64,000 bases of DNA from CAZMOK01 sp964644135 (GCA_964644135.1 CAZXWD010000001.1:17593-81592), one strand, 5' to 3'. Positions 8,280 through 18,200 are shown, counted from the stretch's first letter. A program made the numbers and translations. The notes: generated by a model not told the origin, from the letters alone.

Positions 8280-8555
8280 TTACATTACTGTAAGCGGAAT
8301 TTGTTGTTGTTCTTCGCTAAGGTAGTTAATTTTCTGAACAATAGTCCTTAATTTTTCGTCAGTCAGTTCTGTTGTAGTGATATCAGTGTCTTGAGCTGCT
8401 TTCATCAGCGAGTGCAGTGCGGCAAATCGGCCTGCATATGCCTGTGCAGACATGTCTCCGGTTTTTAGCATTTTTACGAGCCTATAACCCTGCAGGCCAA
8501 TTACGCACTGAGTATTAACCACCAAAAAATCAAGATTGTCCTGTTGCAAATTCAT
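8280..8555 (-). CDS. Small hypothetical protein
   Basis: 91 residues, predicted mostly helical, no recognised family. The sequence includes YAGRFAALHSLMKAAQ and ends in SEEQQQIPLTVM. Its start codon lies one base beyond the stop of the sulfotransferase-methyltransferase gene, and it is the last gene of the minus-strand block before the bidirectional terminator. Tight spacing supports expression with the sugar-modifying genes. Function unknown. Confidence 0.6.
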   Translation of the reverse strand: MNLQQDNLDFLVVNTQCVIGLQGYRLVKMLKTGDMSAQAYAGRFAALHSLMKAAQDTDITTTELTDEKLRTIVQKINYLSEEQQQIPLTVM

Positions 8556-8556
8556 G

Positions 8557-9753
8557 TTATTGTTTTTCTATCCGATCATCCAGATATGCTACAATAGTAT
8601 AGGATTCGTTCAGATCCTTTTCTGAAACAAATATACGCTGAAAGCCATTGTCAAGCAAACATTGCCTGACATCTTCCGGATGAAGTATGTGTTCGTGGTA
8701 TTTGTTATGCCAGGGCAGCCACGCCTTTCTGTCTGGATGGGGCAAGTAAAGATAGATCATGCCATTTACTCTCAAAACATGCTTCCAATATGCTATTGCT
8801 TTCCACCATTTTGGTATATGTTCCAGACAGTGGCTCGAAAATACATAGTCCAGGTTTATAACCGGAAAGTTCATTGCATGATATTCCATGCTAATAGCCG
8901 GATCAACAGGTACTGCCCCGGGCAGTGCCCACTCGGGTCTGTTGCAACCTACATCAACGCCCCTTCCGTGACACAAGGCTGCAGCAAAGGGAAAGGTAAA
9001 CCGTGCAGAAAAACCAGTGTCAAGAAACTGGAACACTTCTTCTCCTATAAAATCCTTATAAAGAGAATTCAAAGGCCGTTCTTTCTTTCTGATAAGGCTT
9101 CCTATTCTCTTTATATTAGGGTCAAAATGTAATGGATTCCTGAGTTCCTCGGCAATAAAATTTAAAGCATTTTCTGTTGTGTTAGGATTGGTCAGGTAAT
9201 CATAATCAATATTTATTGCATTTCTACTCCAATCACTCTTAAAGAAATGATCCCTTATCCTCTCATGTTCTTCCAACACTTCATAAAAGGACAGGTTAGG
9301 ATTCTGGGCATGCCTGGCTCTTGATTTCCACACGTCAGCAATGTTCCTGGTCGCATAGAAAATAAGAGGCTTCCAGTCCGGTACGACAAGATTAATATGG
9401 TTAGCGAACTGCATGAAATAATTCTCTTTCAGTATCAGACAGTCTTTTTTACTGATCAATTCCAATATGTTCTTTATACCATCCATTACGGAAGGATCTC
9501 TATCCAAAACAGATTGTTCAAGATTGTTAAAACTATCAGAAATAGGTTCTCTTTTAAATAGCTTTTGAAAAGCAGCAAAGATCTCTGGCGATTCGTTGTA
9601 CCCGGCAGTCAGGTTTGGATCATTCTTTACATGGTCGTAAGTGATCATGTTGTCGTATGGATTTTTGCCATGAACCAGGCGATAAATCACCTCTGACAGC
9701 AGCGATGTGCCAGACCGGGGATATCCTGTTATGATAACTTTAGGTAACATCAT
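8557..9753 (-). CDS. Sulfotransferase-methyltransferase fusion protein
   Basis: Two enzymes in one chain. Residues 1-255 look like a PAPS-dependent sulfotransferase: the 5'-phosphosulfate loop is ITGYPRSGTSLLSEV at 8-22, and the 3'-phosphate region reads YATRNIADVWKSRAR at about 130-145. Residues about 260-395 look like a SAM-dependent methyltransferase: GRGVDVGCN is motif I, DYVFSSHCLEHI is the motif II/acidic strand, and VLRVNGMIYLYLPHPD is motif III. The latter form occurs in sugar and surface-glycan methyltransferases. The gene overlaps the glycosyltransferase gene by four bases (ATGA) and has a strong ribosome site, so the two are co-translated. The likely substrate is the glycan built by that glycosyltransferase, but this is inference. 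Either domain could have lost activity. Confidence 0.75.
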   Translation of the reverse strand: MMLPKVIITGYPRSGTSLLSEVIYRLVHGKNPYDNMITYDHVKNDPNLTAGYNESPEIFAAFQKLFKREPISDSFNNLEQSVLDRDPSVMDGIKNILELISKKDCLILKENYFMQFANHINLVVPDWKPLIFYATRNIADVWKSRARHAQNPNLSFYEVLEEHERIRDHFFKSDWSRNAINIDYDYLTNPNTTENALNFIAEELRNPLHFDPNIKRIGSLIRKKERPLNSLYKDFIGEEVFQFLDTGFSARFTFPFAAALCHGRGVDVGCNRPEWALPGAVPVDPAISMEYHAMNFPVINLDYVFSSHCLEHIPKWWKAIAYWKHVLRVNGMIYLYLPHPDRKAWLPWHNKYHEHILHPEDVRQCLLDNGFQRIFVSEKDLNESYTIVAYLDDRIEKQ

Positions 9754-11690
9754 TTTTCCTCCTTTTTTTCTTTTGTTAACTCATCCAAATAAAGATGCTT
9801 ATTGTGCTTTTCAAACTTATGATATGAAGGTGTTTTCCGACTGTCCAAAACAGTGGCTCTTTTTTCCAGAGCAACACTTAATACGGCTCCTCCTGACATC
9901 ATACAAATAAACTCTTTGCACAGGCTTATTATAGCTGCATATTCTCTCAGGTTTAGCGGTTTTATGTACCTGTAAGGTGAAATCGAAGTGTTAGGCAGCC
10001 TGTAAGCATAATTTGTGTCTTCAAAAGGGGCAATGATGAGCAGGTTCTGTATTCCATCAACATATTCTTGCACCAGCTCATTGCTTAATCCAGAATTGTG
10101 TTTCCAGTTCGGATCAAAGACAACGCTTTTAGTCAGGTCTATGCCTTTTTTATCAAATACTTTTTTAGTAACGTTGATTTGTAAAGGATCCAAATGGTAC
10201 TTAGGCAGAAAGTCCCGGACTTTAGCATTGAGGTTCATGTCATGAAGTTCCAAAAACTTCTGGATCATGTCATAGCCAGTGCTTACACCTTGACCGTTCA
10301 TAACATTGTGCATGTCTTGTATTCTGTCATAGAAGGTTCCTGTCATATCTGTAATATCCAATACATTGGGATCACTTTGATAGATATCTTCAGTTCCTTG
10401 TGTTTTGTACTTATTGTGTATGGAAACCAGAACAGCTTCATAACCGTGTTGATGGGCTATTTCCGGGAGCCGGCTCATAAACAAATGATCCCCAAGCCCG
10501 TCAAAAGCAGGTGGCATTTGGAAAACAAATGCTTTCTGTTCTGTTTTATCGTTTCTGGCTCTTTGATAAAAAGCCATATTGATCCTGTTCTGACTGAATG
10601 TGCTCGGATCTTCTTTTTCGAATTTTTCAGCTTTTTTCTCAACAAGCCTTCCGTATTTGACAGATTCAAAGTAATCCTGATCTCCATAATAGGCAATTAC
10701 GCTTAGCTGAAAATTAGCCTTGTACTTATATATCGTGTAGTCTACCCAAAGCTTGTCCTGGCCCAGCTTATCCATTTTGCGTTCTTTGGGAACGTCTATT
10801 ATAGAGCGCAGTAATGCTTTAGCAAGCGGATAACTTTTCTGTTCCATCAAAAGAACAGCTGCACGGTAAGGAGCTTCATCACGTTGTGACCGTCTTTCCA
10901 TAGCTTTGTAATAGAATTCCAATGCTTTTGTCTTATCATTCAGCATTTCGTACATCATGGCCGTTTTGACCAGGGCAAAATAGATCTGTTCCTCAAAATC
11001 ATCACGTATTATCCCTTCGTGATAATATTTGATAGCCGTTTTGAAAGCACCCAGATCACTTGCCGATTCGCCCAGGTAAAAATATTCCCTGGCAGTTTTG
11101 TTTTCTGCTGCCTCGAGGAGCCTGTAATTACGAAGTATGTGGTCTGTCCCGGGATCCTTTGGGTAAAGAACCGCACTTACCTTTTTCATTCTTCCTTTTG
11201 ACCATATTTTTTCCTGTACCTGTATGAATTCATGTGCAGCTCCTTTCCACTTCATTTTCAAGTCTGCCCTTATCAGAAGATCACGATAATACATGCTCTG
11301 GCCGCTAACGGTTCGTATCCCTATTACATCATTGTCTGGAATCCATTCGTTAATATCCTCTATTTCTAATGTCTCGTCGGTGTCAAGAAATAAAATGTGA
11401 GTGGCGTTAGTATTTAAAGACTTGGCTCTTGCTGCTTCTAAGGCCATGTTTCTGGAAGTGGCGAAATTATTGAACTGGATGACATTAAAAGCATGAGGTA
11501 AATTGTGGTTGTCACAAAAGTCGCGGATTATACGTATTGTGTTGTCTTTGGATCCGGTATCACAAAAAGCAACCCCACAAATGATATCCTGTACGCTTTC
11601 CAGCATCCTTTGAATGGTTTTTTCATTATCTCTACAGATAAAGTTGAGCAATATGGTTTTATCGCTCAATTTGATTGGCTTTTTACTCAT
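9750..11690 (-). CDS. Two-headed glycosyltransferase (GT2 - TPR - GT9-like)
   Basis: 646 residues. Residues 1-175 are a GT-A, family 2-like domain: LNFICRDNEKTIQRMLESV, AFCDTGSKDNT and the metal/nucleotide-sugar motif FLDTDETL at about 105. They are followed by KGAAHEFIQ, typical of glycosyltransferases that act on peptides or short glycans. Residues about 200-345 are helical repeats of TPR type. Residues about 390-640 resemble a GT-B, heptosyltransferase (GT9)-like domain: PPAFDGLGDHLFMSRLPE and later FICMMSGGAVLSVALEKRA, the usual 'S.PSg..HlA' position. It lies 40 bases downstream of the collagen-like fibre gene on the same strand and overlaps the sulfotransferase-methyltransferase. The neighbouring Gly-X-Thr fibres are obvious candidates for O-glycosylation; that link is inferred. 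Confidence 0.78.
   Translation of the reverse strand: MSKKPIKLSDKTILLNFICRDNEKTIQRMLESVQDIICGVAFCDTGSKDNTIRIIRDFCDNHNLPHAFNVIQFNNFATSRNMALEAARAKSLNTNATHILFLDTDETLEIEDINEWIPDNDVIGIRTVSGQSMYYRDLLIRADLKMKWKGAAHEFIQVQEKIWSKGRMKKVSAVLYPKDPGTDHILRNYRLLEAAENKTAREYFYLGESASDLGAFKTAIKYYHEGIIRDDFEEQIYFALVKTAMMYEMLNDKTKALEFYYKAMERRSQRDEAPYRAAVLLMEQKSYPLAKALLRSIIDVPKERKMDKLGQDKLWVDYTIYKYKANFQLSVIAYYGDQDYFESVKYGRLVEKKAEKFEKEDPSTFSQNRINMAFYQRARNDKTEQKAFVFQMPPAFDGLGDHLFMSRLPEIAHQHGYEAVLVSIHNKYKTQGTEDIYQSDPNVLDITDMTGTFYDRIQDMHNVMNGQGVSTGYDMIQKFLELHDMNLNAKVRDFLPKYHLDPLQINVTKKVFDKKGIDLTKSVVFDPNWKHNSGLSNELVQEYVDGIQNLLIIAPFEDTNYAYRLPNTSISPYRYIKPLNLREYAAIISLCKEFICMMSGGAVLSVALEKRATVLDSRKTPSYHKFEKHNKHLYLDELTKEKKEEK
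9756..9768 (-). promoter_or_regulatory. Strong Shine-Dalgarno before the sulfotransferase-methyltransferase
   Basis: On the minus strand the sequence aaaggaggaaaa directly precedes two consecutive ATG codons. This is a near-perfect anti-Shine-Dalgarno match, unlike most starts in this window, which have weak sites. It supports the start at 9753 or three bases inside it, and efficient independent initiation within the overlapping gene pair. Confidence 0.6.
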
Positions 11691-11730
11691 AATTAATAAA
11701 GTTTAGATTTCAGGTAAAGATAATTAATTC

Positions 11731-13299
11731 CTACAGGGCAAGAATTATTAGGGAGCATTGTTCGTTGATCGTAACAATGCTTTGATCGCTCGGGCCTCCA
11801 CGTGCAGCCTGCACTTTAATTTTGTTTCCGGATCCAACCGTAACAATAGCAAAACCTGATCCGGTTCCATAAGTATATTGGGTAAGTGGCATAACATAAG
11901 CAGTGCTTCCATTAACATGGCTCCACGAAGCGACATATTTCTGAACTGAAATAACGAGGTATCCTTGTTGAAAACTAAGGCTATCGAATTTAGCTGAAGC
12001 CTTGAACATTATCAGGTAGGTTCCTGCCTCATTTATAGTTATTTCACCAGAACTGTTTGAATACACTCCAGTATTACCACTTAAACGATAACTTATATCT
12101 AAGGTTTGGGCTACACCTGTTATTGTTTGCGGGCCTACATCTCTTGCGCTGTAATATTCCCCAACTGAACCTGTGGTTCCTGTTGGCCCTGTAGCGCCTG
12201 TTGATCCAGTCTGTCCTGTCTGTCCTGTATATCCTGTTTCGCCTTGTGGTCCTGTTGCGCCATCAGCTCCTGTTTCTCCGGTATTACCCTGAGCACCTGT
12301 TGTGCCATCAACACCGGTTGGACCCGTCGAGCCGTCTTCCCCTGTGCTTCCTGTAGGCCCGGTCGTTCCATCTGCTCCCGTTTCACCCGTATTACCCTGA
12401 GGCCCCGTAGCTCCGTCTGTTCCTGTGTTTCCGGTTGGGCCTGCTGGACCGGTACTTCCATCAATACCTGTTTCACCTGTGTTTCCTGTTGCTCCTGTGC
12501 CTCCGGTCTTGCCTGTCGCTCCCGTAGGCCCGGGATCACCTGTCGCCCCGTCATCGCCTGTCTCACCTGTTGCCCCGGTTACTCCCGTAACTCCGGTAAG
12601 GCCGGTATTTCCGGTATTTCCTTGAGGGCCTGTTTGTCCATCATTTCCTGTCGCACCAGTAGCACCCGTATCTCCCTGTGATCCTGTTTCACCTGTATTC
12701 CCAGATGGCCCAGTGCTACCAGTAGCTCCGTCCTCGCCCGTTGAGCCCGCCGGTCCAGTAGCTCCGTCTTCTCCAGTGCTTCCTGTGGCACCTGTGTCGC
12801 CCGTGTCGCCCACGTCGCCTGTCGCACCCGTTGGCCCTGTATTTCCATCTTCTCCGGTGGTTCCAGTAGGACCAGTACTGCCATCATTGCCGGGATCTCC
12901 CGTCTCGCCCGTAGCACCAGTTGGGCCTGTATTACCGAATCCTGTAGCTCCTGTAGGGCCTGTTTCGCCAGTGGAACCATCCTCTCCGGTAGCTCCTGTA
13001 GGGCCAGTAACCCCTGTCTCGCCAGTTGCTCCAGTAGCCCCGGTCGGTCCCATAAGACCTTCATTGTTACCGAGCAAAAACCATTGCTGTCCATTCCAAT
13101 ATATATAATCGCCGTTGACAAAACTTTCCCCGGTCTGAGGATCTGTCACCGACGCGGTTACAAGATAGTAATTTCCTATAGGAATTGGCGGAGAAGGAAA
13201 ATCTCCATTGGTAGCTATTTCACCCTTATAGTAAAGGTGGCCATATACATTCGAGCTGTTCTCGAGATTTTTGCGGTATGTCAGTTGATCTAAAGACAT
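11731..13299 (-). CDS. Collagen-like fibre protein with C1q/TNF-like head
   Basis: Three regions are clear. Residues 1-80 form an N-terminal domain ending in GDYIYWNGQQWFLLGN, a pattern seen where phage fibres attach to the particle. Residues 81-380 are about 100 uninterrupted Gly-X-Y triplets, mostly ending in Thr (GPTGATGETG and similar), which should form a trimeric collagen-like shaft. Residues 381-522 are a beta-rich globular head with INEAGTYLIMFKASAKF, like the jelly-roll C1q/TNF or BclA-type trimer head. The Gly-Pro-Thr triplets recall Bacillus BclA, where threonines carry O-glycans. It is probably a receptor-binding or decorative virion fibre. Glycosyltransferase and sulfotransferase genes follow directly. 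Confidence 0.85.
   Translation of the reverse strand: MSLDQLTYRKNLENSSNVYGHLYYKGEIATNGDFPSPPIPIGNYYLVTASVTDPQTGESFVNGDYIYWNGQQWFLLGNNEGLMGPTGATGATGETGVTGPTGATGEDGSTGETGPTGATGFGNTGPTGATGETGDPGNDGSTGPTGTTGEDGNTGPTGATGDVGDTGDTGATGSTGEDGATGPAGSTGEDGATGSTGPSGNTGETGSQGDTGATGATGNDGQTGPQGNTGNTGLTGVTGVTGATGETGDDGATGDPGPTGATGKTGGTGATGNTGETGIDGSTGPAGPTGNTGTDGATGPQGNTGETGADGTTGPTGSTGEDGSTGPTGVDGTTGAQGNTGETGADGATGPQGETGYTGQTGQTGSTGATGPTGTTGSVGEYYSARDVGPQTITGVAQTLDISYRLSGNTGVYSNSSGEITINEAGTYLIMFKASAKFDSLSFQQGYLVISVQKYVASWSHVNGSTAYVMPLTQYTYGTGSGFAIVTVGSGNKIKVQAARGGPSDQSIVTINEQCSLIILAL
12157..13059 (-). repeat. Gly-X-Thr collagen-coding repeat region
   Basis: About 900 bases of nine-base-like units encoding consecutive Gly-X-Y triplets, dominated by GPTGATG and GDTG/GETG variants. 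The units differ at synonymous positions, so this is an old, diversified repeat rather than a recent expansion. The low complexity opens long but meaningless frames on the other strand. Confidence 0.85.
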
Positions 13300-13302
13300 C
13301 CA

Positions 13303-14541
13303 TTATATTTCGGCATAATATACATCAATGTCAATAGTTCCTCCCGATCCGCTGACAGCAGTTGCTCCAATATAAACTTTCAGAGCAGAATTGGCAGGAG
13401 CGTCTTCAAAACTTCCCGAATTCTGCTTTACATCGATCCGCTTGGCGCTGCTTTCCAGAAAAGCATTTGTCCAGCTTATGATCGAACTGGCCGAAGCTCC
13501 GAATCTTAAGTACAAGGTTTCGCTTCCAAAGTCGTATGCACTGCCAATATTGTCTATAGTTGCTATAGCCATAACAGGCCATATAACCTTACCAGCAACC
13601 GCTGAAATGACCGTAAGGCCTCCGTCGATATCATTTAACAACTGGGAAGAAGTTATGCTTATAGAGGCCTTTAAAAGCCCTGTCCCGGCAGCTCCCGTTG
13701 CTCCGGTCGGCCCTGTTCCTCCGTCTATCCCTGCGGGGCCGGTTCCTCCTGTGTAACCAGTCGTTCCGGTTATCCCTGTGTATCCTGTTGATCCTGTCAG
13801 TCCTGTTTTTCCAGTAGCACCCGTCATGCCTGTGCCGCCTGTCTGACCGGTAGGACCCTGGGCACCGTTGGATCCTGTTATCCCTGTTGCTCCGGTAGGG
13901 CCGGTCGGGCCTGATCCGGTAGCCCCGGTAATACCTGTCGCTCCCGTGTCTCCGTCAGTACCTGTTGCACCTGTAACACCAGTGCCGCCTGTAGGACCGT
14001 CGTATATTTTTTCAACATATACTGTTCCGCTTACCGTGGTTCCGCTTACAGCCATTGAAGCAGTAAAATATCCGTATGTATCCGCCAGGTTGGTTACCGA
14101 TAAAACTTTTCCTTTCTGATCACCGTCGGTCTGCCCGGACTGGTTTACAGTTACATCCTGAACGTCAATCGTAGCAGTGTTTCCGCTTATATCCTGCTTT
14201 ACACCATTGATATAAGCAGACATGACTGCCTGAGCTCCGGTATATCCTTTAGGTGCTCCTGCAGGACTGCAGGGAATAAGAATTGTGTTCTTATCGAAAA
14301 CAGCATAAATTACATCAGCAGGATTTGCCCCTGTCGCTCCGGTAACACCGGTTACTCCTGTTATTCCTGTGCTTCCTGTTGTTCCCACTCCTGTCGCACC
14401 GGTAGCCCCGGTAGCTCCTGTTGCACCCGTCGGTCCTGTCTGCCCCGAACCGGTAGCGCCTGTCGGCCCGGTATTACCGTCACGGCCTTTTAATACGCGG
14501 ACAGAATTGGAGCCGTATTTATCGATTAAATTATTCGACAT
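13303..14541 (-). CDS. Second collagen-like fibre protein, split by an inserted domain
   Basis: 412 residues. A short N-terminal region ending VRVLKGRDGNTG leads into Gly-X-Thr triplets (about residues 20-75). An inserted beta-rich domain follows (about 76-185, including SAYINGVKQDISGNTATIDV and SGTVYVEKIYDG), then a second collagen-like stretch (about 185-290, with GATGITGSNGAQGPTG). The C-terminal globular domain (about 290-412) contains GLTVISAVAGKVIWPVMAIA and ends in DIDVYYAEI, likely a trimeric head. The gene lies three bases from the other collagen gene and overlaps the upstream 214-residue gene by 11 bases. The two fibres may form a stepwise or mixed fibre. The product is probably a virion fibre; receptor binding is inferred. 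Confidence 0.82.
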   Translation of the reverse strand: MSNNLIDKYGSNSVRVLKGRDGNTGPTGATGSGQTGPTGATGATGATGATGVGTTGSTGITGVTGVTGATGANPADVIYAVFDKNTILIPCSPAGAPKGYTGAQAVMSAYINGVKQDISGNTATIDVQDVTVNQSGQTDGDQKGKVLSVTNLADTYGYFTASMAVSGTTVSGTVYVEKIYDGPTGGTGVTGATGTDGDTGATGITGATGSGPTGPTGATGITGSNGAQGPTGQTGGTGMTGATGKTGLTGSTGYTGITGTTGYTGGTGPAGIDGGTGPTGATGAAGTGLLKASISITSSQLLNDIDGGLTVISAVAGKVIWPVMAIATIDNIGSAYDFGSETLYLRFGASASSIISWTNAFLESSAKRIDVKQNSGSFEDAPANSALKVYIGATAVSGSGGTIDIDVYYAEI

Positions 14542-15175
14542 ATCTTACGTTTTTGAAAAGTTCAGTAATTATCGTGTTGTTGCTGACTATGTGCTGAACA
14601 TAGGATCTGACTTCTTCTGCTTCATCTGCCCTTCCGTATTGACAGAGATAAGTAATAGAGTCAAATAAAGCATTCAAAAGAGAGATGTTATACGATTCCA
14701 GCAGGTTTACCACAGGAGTCTCGATATTTGCCGTTAACATCCGGATATCTTCCCACAGGTTCCACAAAAAAGCAGAATACATTACATCATAGGCTTCCCA
14801 GGCATCTACAGAAGATCCGTCTATTGTATCACCTGAATAGGTAATGCTGATTTTATAGATACCATCTTCAAAATAGGTATAACCACTTCCGAAAATATCG
14901 GATACAGAAATAACCAGGCCTTCACTACGATCAAAATAATCTGAAAATTCAGAAGAGCCTTTGAGGTATTCAAGTGTTTTTTGTACTGTTCCGGTATCAA
15001 TTTCTAATGTGATCTTATCAATGTCTGATTCGATTGGAAGGCTTCCGCTATCACCGCCGTAACCATTCGGATATTCCGAGTCGTAGACAGGTGTTTCGTC
15101 CATGATATTAAAGGATTTTCCCGATCCTCTAACGTCTAACCTGGTCGCAATGTTTAGTGCTTTGTAATCAGCCAT
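14531..15175 (-). CDS. Putative fibre-associated virion protein
   Basis: 214 residues, no family recognised with confidence. The N-terminal half is beta-rich and acidic (DKITLEIDTGTVQKTLEYLKG, DGIYKISITYSGD). The C-terminal half is helical with YNISLLNALFDSITYLCQYG and a helix ending near the C-terminus. It lies between the giant ejected-type protein and the collagen-like fibres and overlaps the second fibre gene by 11 bases, so its start-stop coupling and place suggest a fibre adaptor or baseplate-like connector. That role is inferred from position only. Confidence 0.5.
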   Translation of the reverse strand: MADYKALNIATRLDVRGSGKSFNIMDETPVYDSEYPNGYGGDSGSLPIESDIDKITLEIDTGTVQKTLEYLKGSSEFSDYFDRSEGLVISVSDIFGSGYTYFEDGIYKISITYSGDTIDGSSVDAWEAYDVMYSAFLWNLWEDIRMLTANIETPVVNLLESYNISLLNALFDSITYLCQYGRADEAEEVRSYVQHIVSNNTIITELFKNVRYVE

Positions 15176-15192
15176 ATTGTAACTGTTTGAAA

Positions 15193-15200
15193 CAAATTTA
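15193..15200 (-). promoter_or_regulatory. Possible Bacteroidota -7 element (TAAATTTG)
   Basis: On the minus strand this reads TAAATTTG, matching the Bacteroidota -7 consensus TAnnTTTG. It lies 18 bases before the ATG of the 214-residue gene, in the 50-base gap after the giant gene. No convincing TTTG -33 partner was found at the usual spacing, so this could be chance. Confidence 0.22.
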
Positions 15201-15225
15201 GAAGATTAGCCCTGTAAAGGCAATT

Positions 15226-18200
15226 TTATTTCCAGTCCGAAGACCCACCGGTACGCCTCTTTCTTTTGTAATCGCTCTTTTTAATGTCAAGATCCCACTG
15301 AAACCATGTCTTCATTTGAGAAGCACCGGAACCGGCAGGAAGGATTTTTATAAGCCTGTTAACCCACTTAGCATCCCCGGGCTCATTTCCCTTTACTGTT
15401 TTGCTCTGGTAAAACGCCTTCTTGTCGAGCCATTCTTTAATATCATCCGGTTCAGTTCCCATATCTTCAAGAGTATCCCAGGCCCAATCAGGAGTGTATT
15501 CGTACATAACCCATGGAATGAATGCCTCTGTGAAAGTCAAAACATCAGTTATATAGCCAAGTATAGGCATTGGATATCGTATCAGAAACAACAAATTATC
15601 AGGAGTGGCAAAATACAACACGTCTCCAAGCAATCTCTGCCTTACTATATCTAAAAGGAAATCTCTGGATTTTTGCAGTGCTGTTTTTTCATCATCATCA
15701 TCATCATCCATCATAGCTGCTATCATATATGCCATAGCACTGGCTACCTGAATCGTATGGTTAAGAAGTTTTCTAAAAGCTCTTTTGTCTCCAGGATCAA
15801 GATCGCTGTATTTGATATTCGAGCCTTCAGCCTGCCGATAAAGATACCTGGAGCTTTTCATGAGCTCCTCGACGGACATTTTGTTAAATTTCGAATAGAT
15901 CTCTTCCTGGCTGGTATCTGGCCCTGCAAATTTGTACTTCTTATGTATTTTTTCTTTTACAGATTTAGGCATCATGTTATACATAAGGACATTAAAGCCT
16001 ACGGCAGCAGCAGGATATATGCCTCTTCTGAAGTGTCCGTTCCTGTCGATGTATCCTTTAGCAAAATAATTCGCAATAAAAGCGGGCATCCAGTTTCTGA
16101 ATTCCATCAGAGCTGCCCCCCCAGGTTTGTACCCTAAAAGTATCTGGTTGGCCACACCATAGTCACCATGGATTTCACGTACATTGTCCTGATAGGTTCT
16201 TCTTCTGCTTAACTCAATAGCAGGTTTTCCAGGTTTTAACTCACCTTTCCAGTCGTACCGGCTCCATTCCTCCTGGCTAAATTGTCCTGCATAGGCCACA
16301 CCATGATTGACAAACTCGACAGCAGAAACAAGTGCCAGCGCTGCACTGGTAAATCCTTGTTTAAGTTTTTTGGCACTGTCAAGACTGTGTTCATGAGTTA
16401 CATCGAGTATGTTGTGGTACCTGAGCAGTTGTCTTGTCTTCCAGGGGTTAAAAATTACCCTGGCAAAGCCTCTTGCAAATTCAAGATCTGTAAGATTCAC
16501 TTTGTTTTGCAGAATACCAATTCCCAGGTTAACCGCCTGTGCTTTCCAGTTCCAGGCAAGAGAACGCAATGCAAGGGCAGACATGAGAAAACGTATCGTG
16601 TTGCCAAGCCACAATGCCATTCCGGGCTCGGTATATCCGTAAATCTGTTTATCCCCGTACTGTGATATAAACTTCAATGTGTTTTGGAAAGGAGTTTCCA
16701 AAGGATTGTCAAGAGAAAATCTTTTTTGGAAAAATTCATGTAAAGGAATGACTTTCTCCATGTGCCATTTCCTGGTCTTACTGAAAAGGTGCTGTTCCAT
16801 TACTTCCCTTCGGTTTTCACTTTCTAAAAGCACTTTACCTATCCTCTGGTTTCCGACAACACCTATATTTCGTACCCTGCCTTTACTTACAGGATCCTGT
16901 TTTTTGTACAGCTTTTTAGCTGTGTTATAATAATCTCTCAGAACAGTAATATCTCCGTTATGAATATCGAACTGTTCTTTAAGCTCATAATACCTGTATG
17001 TTTTCTCGCCGTCTGCAGTCTTAACCTGTATTTCTACTCCATCATATTTAGAAGGAGCAAGAAGTTTGCGAAGGCCTTTGTGCCAGGGTGTCAGTGTTAA
17101 AGCACGCAGACCATACTGTTTGATCGAGCTTCTCTTTCCGGCAAATACCTGTGGTGCTTTGATCAAAGGCTGTACTCTGGCAGCTTTATTCGGATTATCC
17201 ATGATCGCCCTGTGCTTGTCATCATACTTGGCATAAAAATCATAGATGTATCTTATGAATAACCGCTCTGTAGGATTCATCTCAGCTGTGGCATTCTTGC
17301 GGATGTATTTAGTGTCTCCCTGCTCTGTAGTTATTATGCCCCAACGGATTTTGAATCCATAGTCTGCCTTAGCGCCCCGGTACTTGAATTTTCCAAAGAG
17401 AACATCTGAAGGTTGCCCAAAGAACAGGTTCATCATTTTCTTGATGTTTATATGTTCTTCGTCAACTTTAGATCTTTGATCACGAATGACTGTTGCATAG
17501 TATTGCATCGTGGCATGTTGAATACTGATCAGCCTATCGTTTATGAAACCAAAGTTTTTAACGAAACCGCCAAGATCTCCGCCAAACTCGATCCCTTCTT
17601 CAAGTGCTCTCGCCTCATCAAGATCAAGGTTTTTTCCAAGCATAAACATGGCAATCGTTGCCAGCTTGTAGTCGTTGTTGCCTTTTTTGTTTTCCTGTCG
17701 AACCTGTTTTACAATCGTCCGGATAGACATATACTCATGGAAATAAGTCTGCAGGGGTCCGGCAAGCTTAGGTTCCATGTCTTTAATTCTCTCCCAGTAA
17801 TAGATCAGCCTGTTGGATGACAGGTTCATCAGGTTATCCAATGAGCCTATCTCAGCTATGATCTCAGCATATGTTTCCCTGTCTTTCTTAAACTTCTCCT
17901 GTTGTGCCTCGGACATGTCCGGCTTGATCGTTTTTATCGAGTCCAGAGTGGTCAGTTTTCTCTTTGGAATGCCTAATTCATCTCTTGCAACACTGTCCGA
18001 CTCATCAGATCTGAGATGGAGCAAGGTATGAATATCTGCCTGTGCAATTTCCTCATCGGTTAATCCTTTTGCTCTGAGTTGTTGACGAATGGAAGATGCA
18101 GGAGAAAGAATTGAAAAACCGGTTTCGTTACTGATTGTATCAAGCGTCTCACCTTCAGGAAGCTGTTCATTGATCCATACCAAGGCCTTGCGCTGTATTT

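Noticed and set aside
12157..13059. CRISPR-like regular repeats
   Set aside because: The periodicity comes from Gly-X-Y codons; there are no conserved direct repeats with spacers and no cas genes.
12244..13108. Long plus-strand open frames opposite the collagen-like gene
   Set aside because: They are created by the low-complexity Gly-X-Thr coding of the other strand and have no start context, domain or plausible composition.
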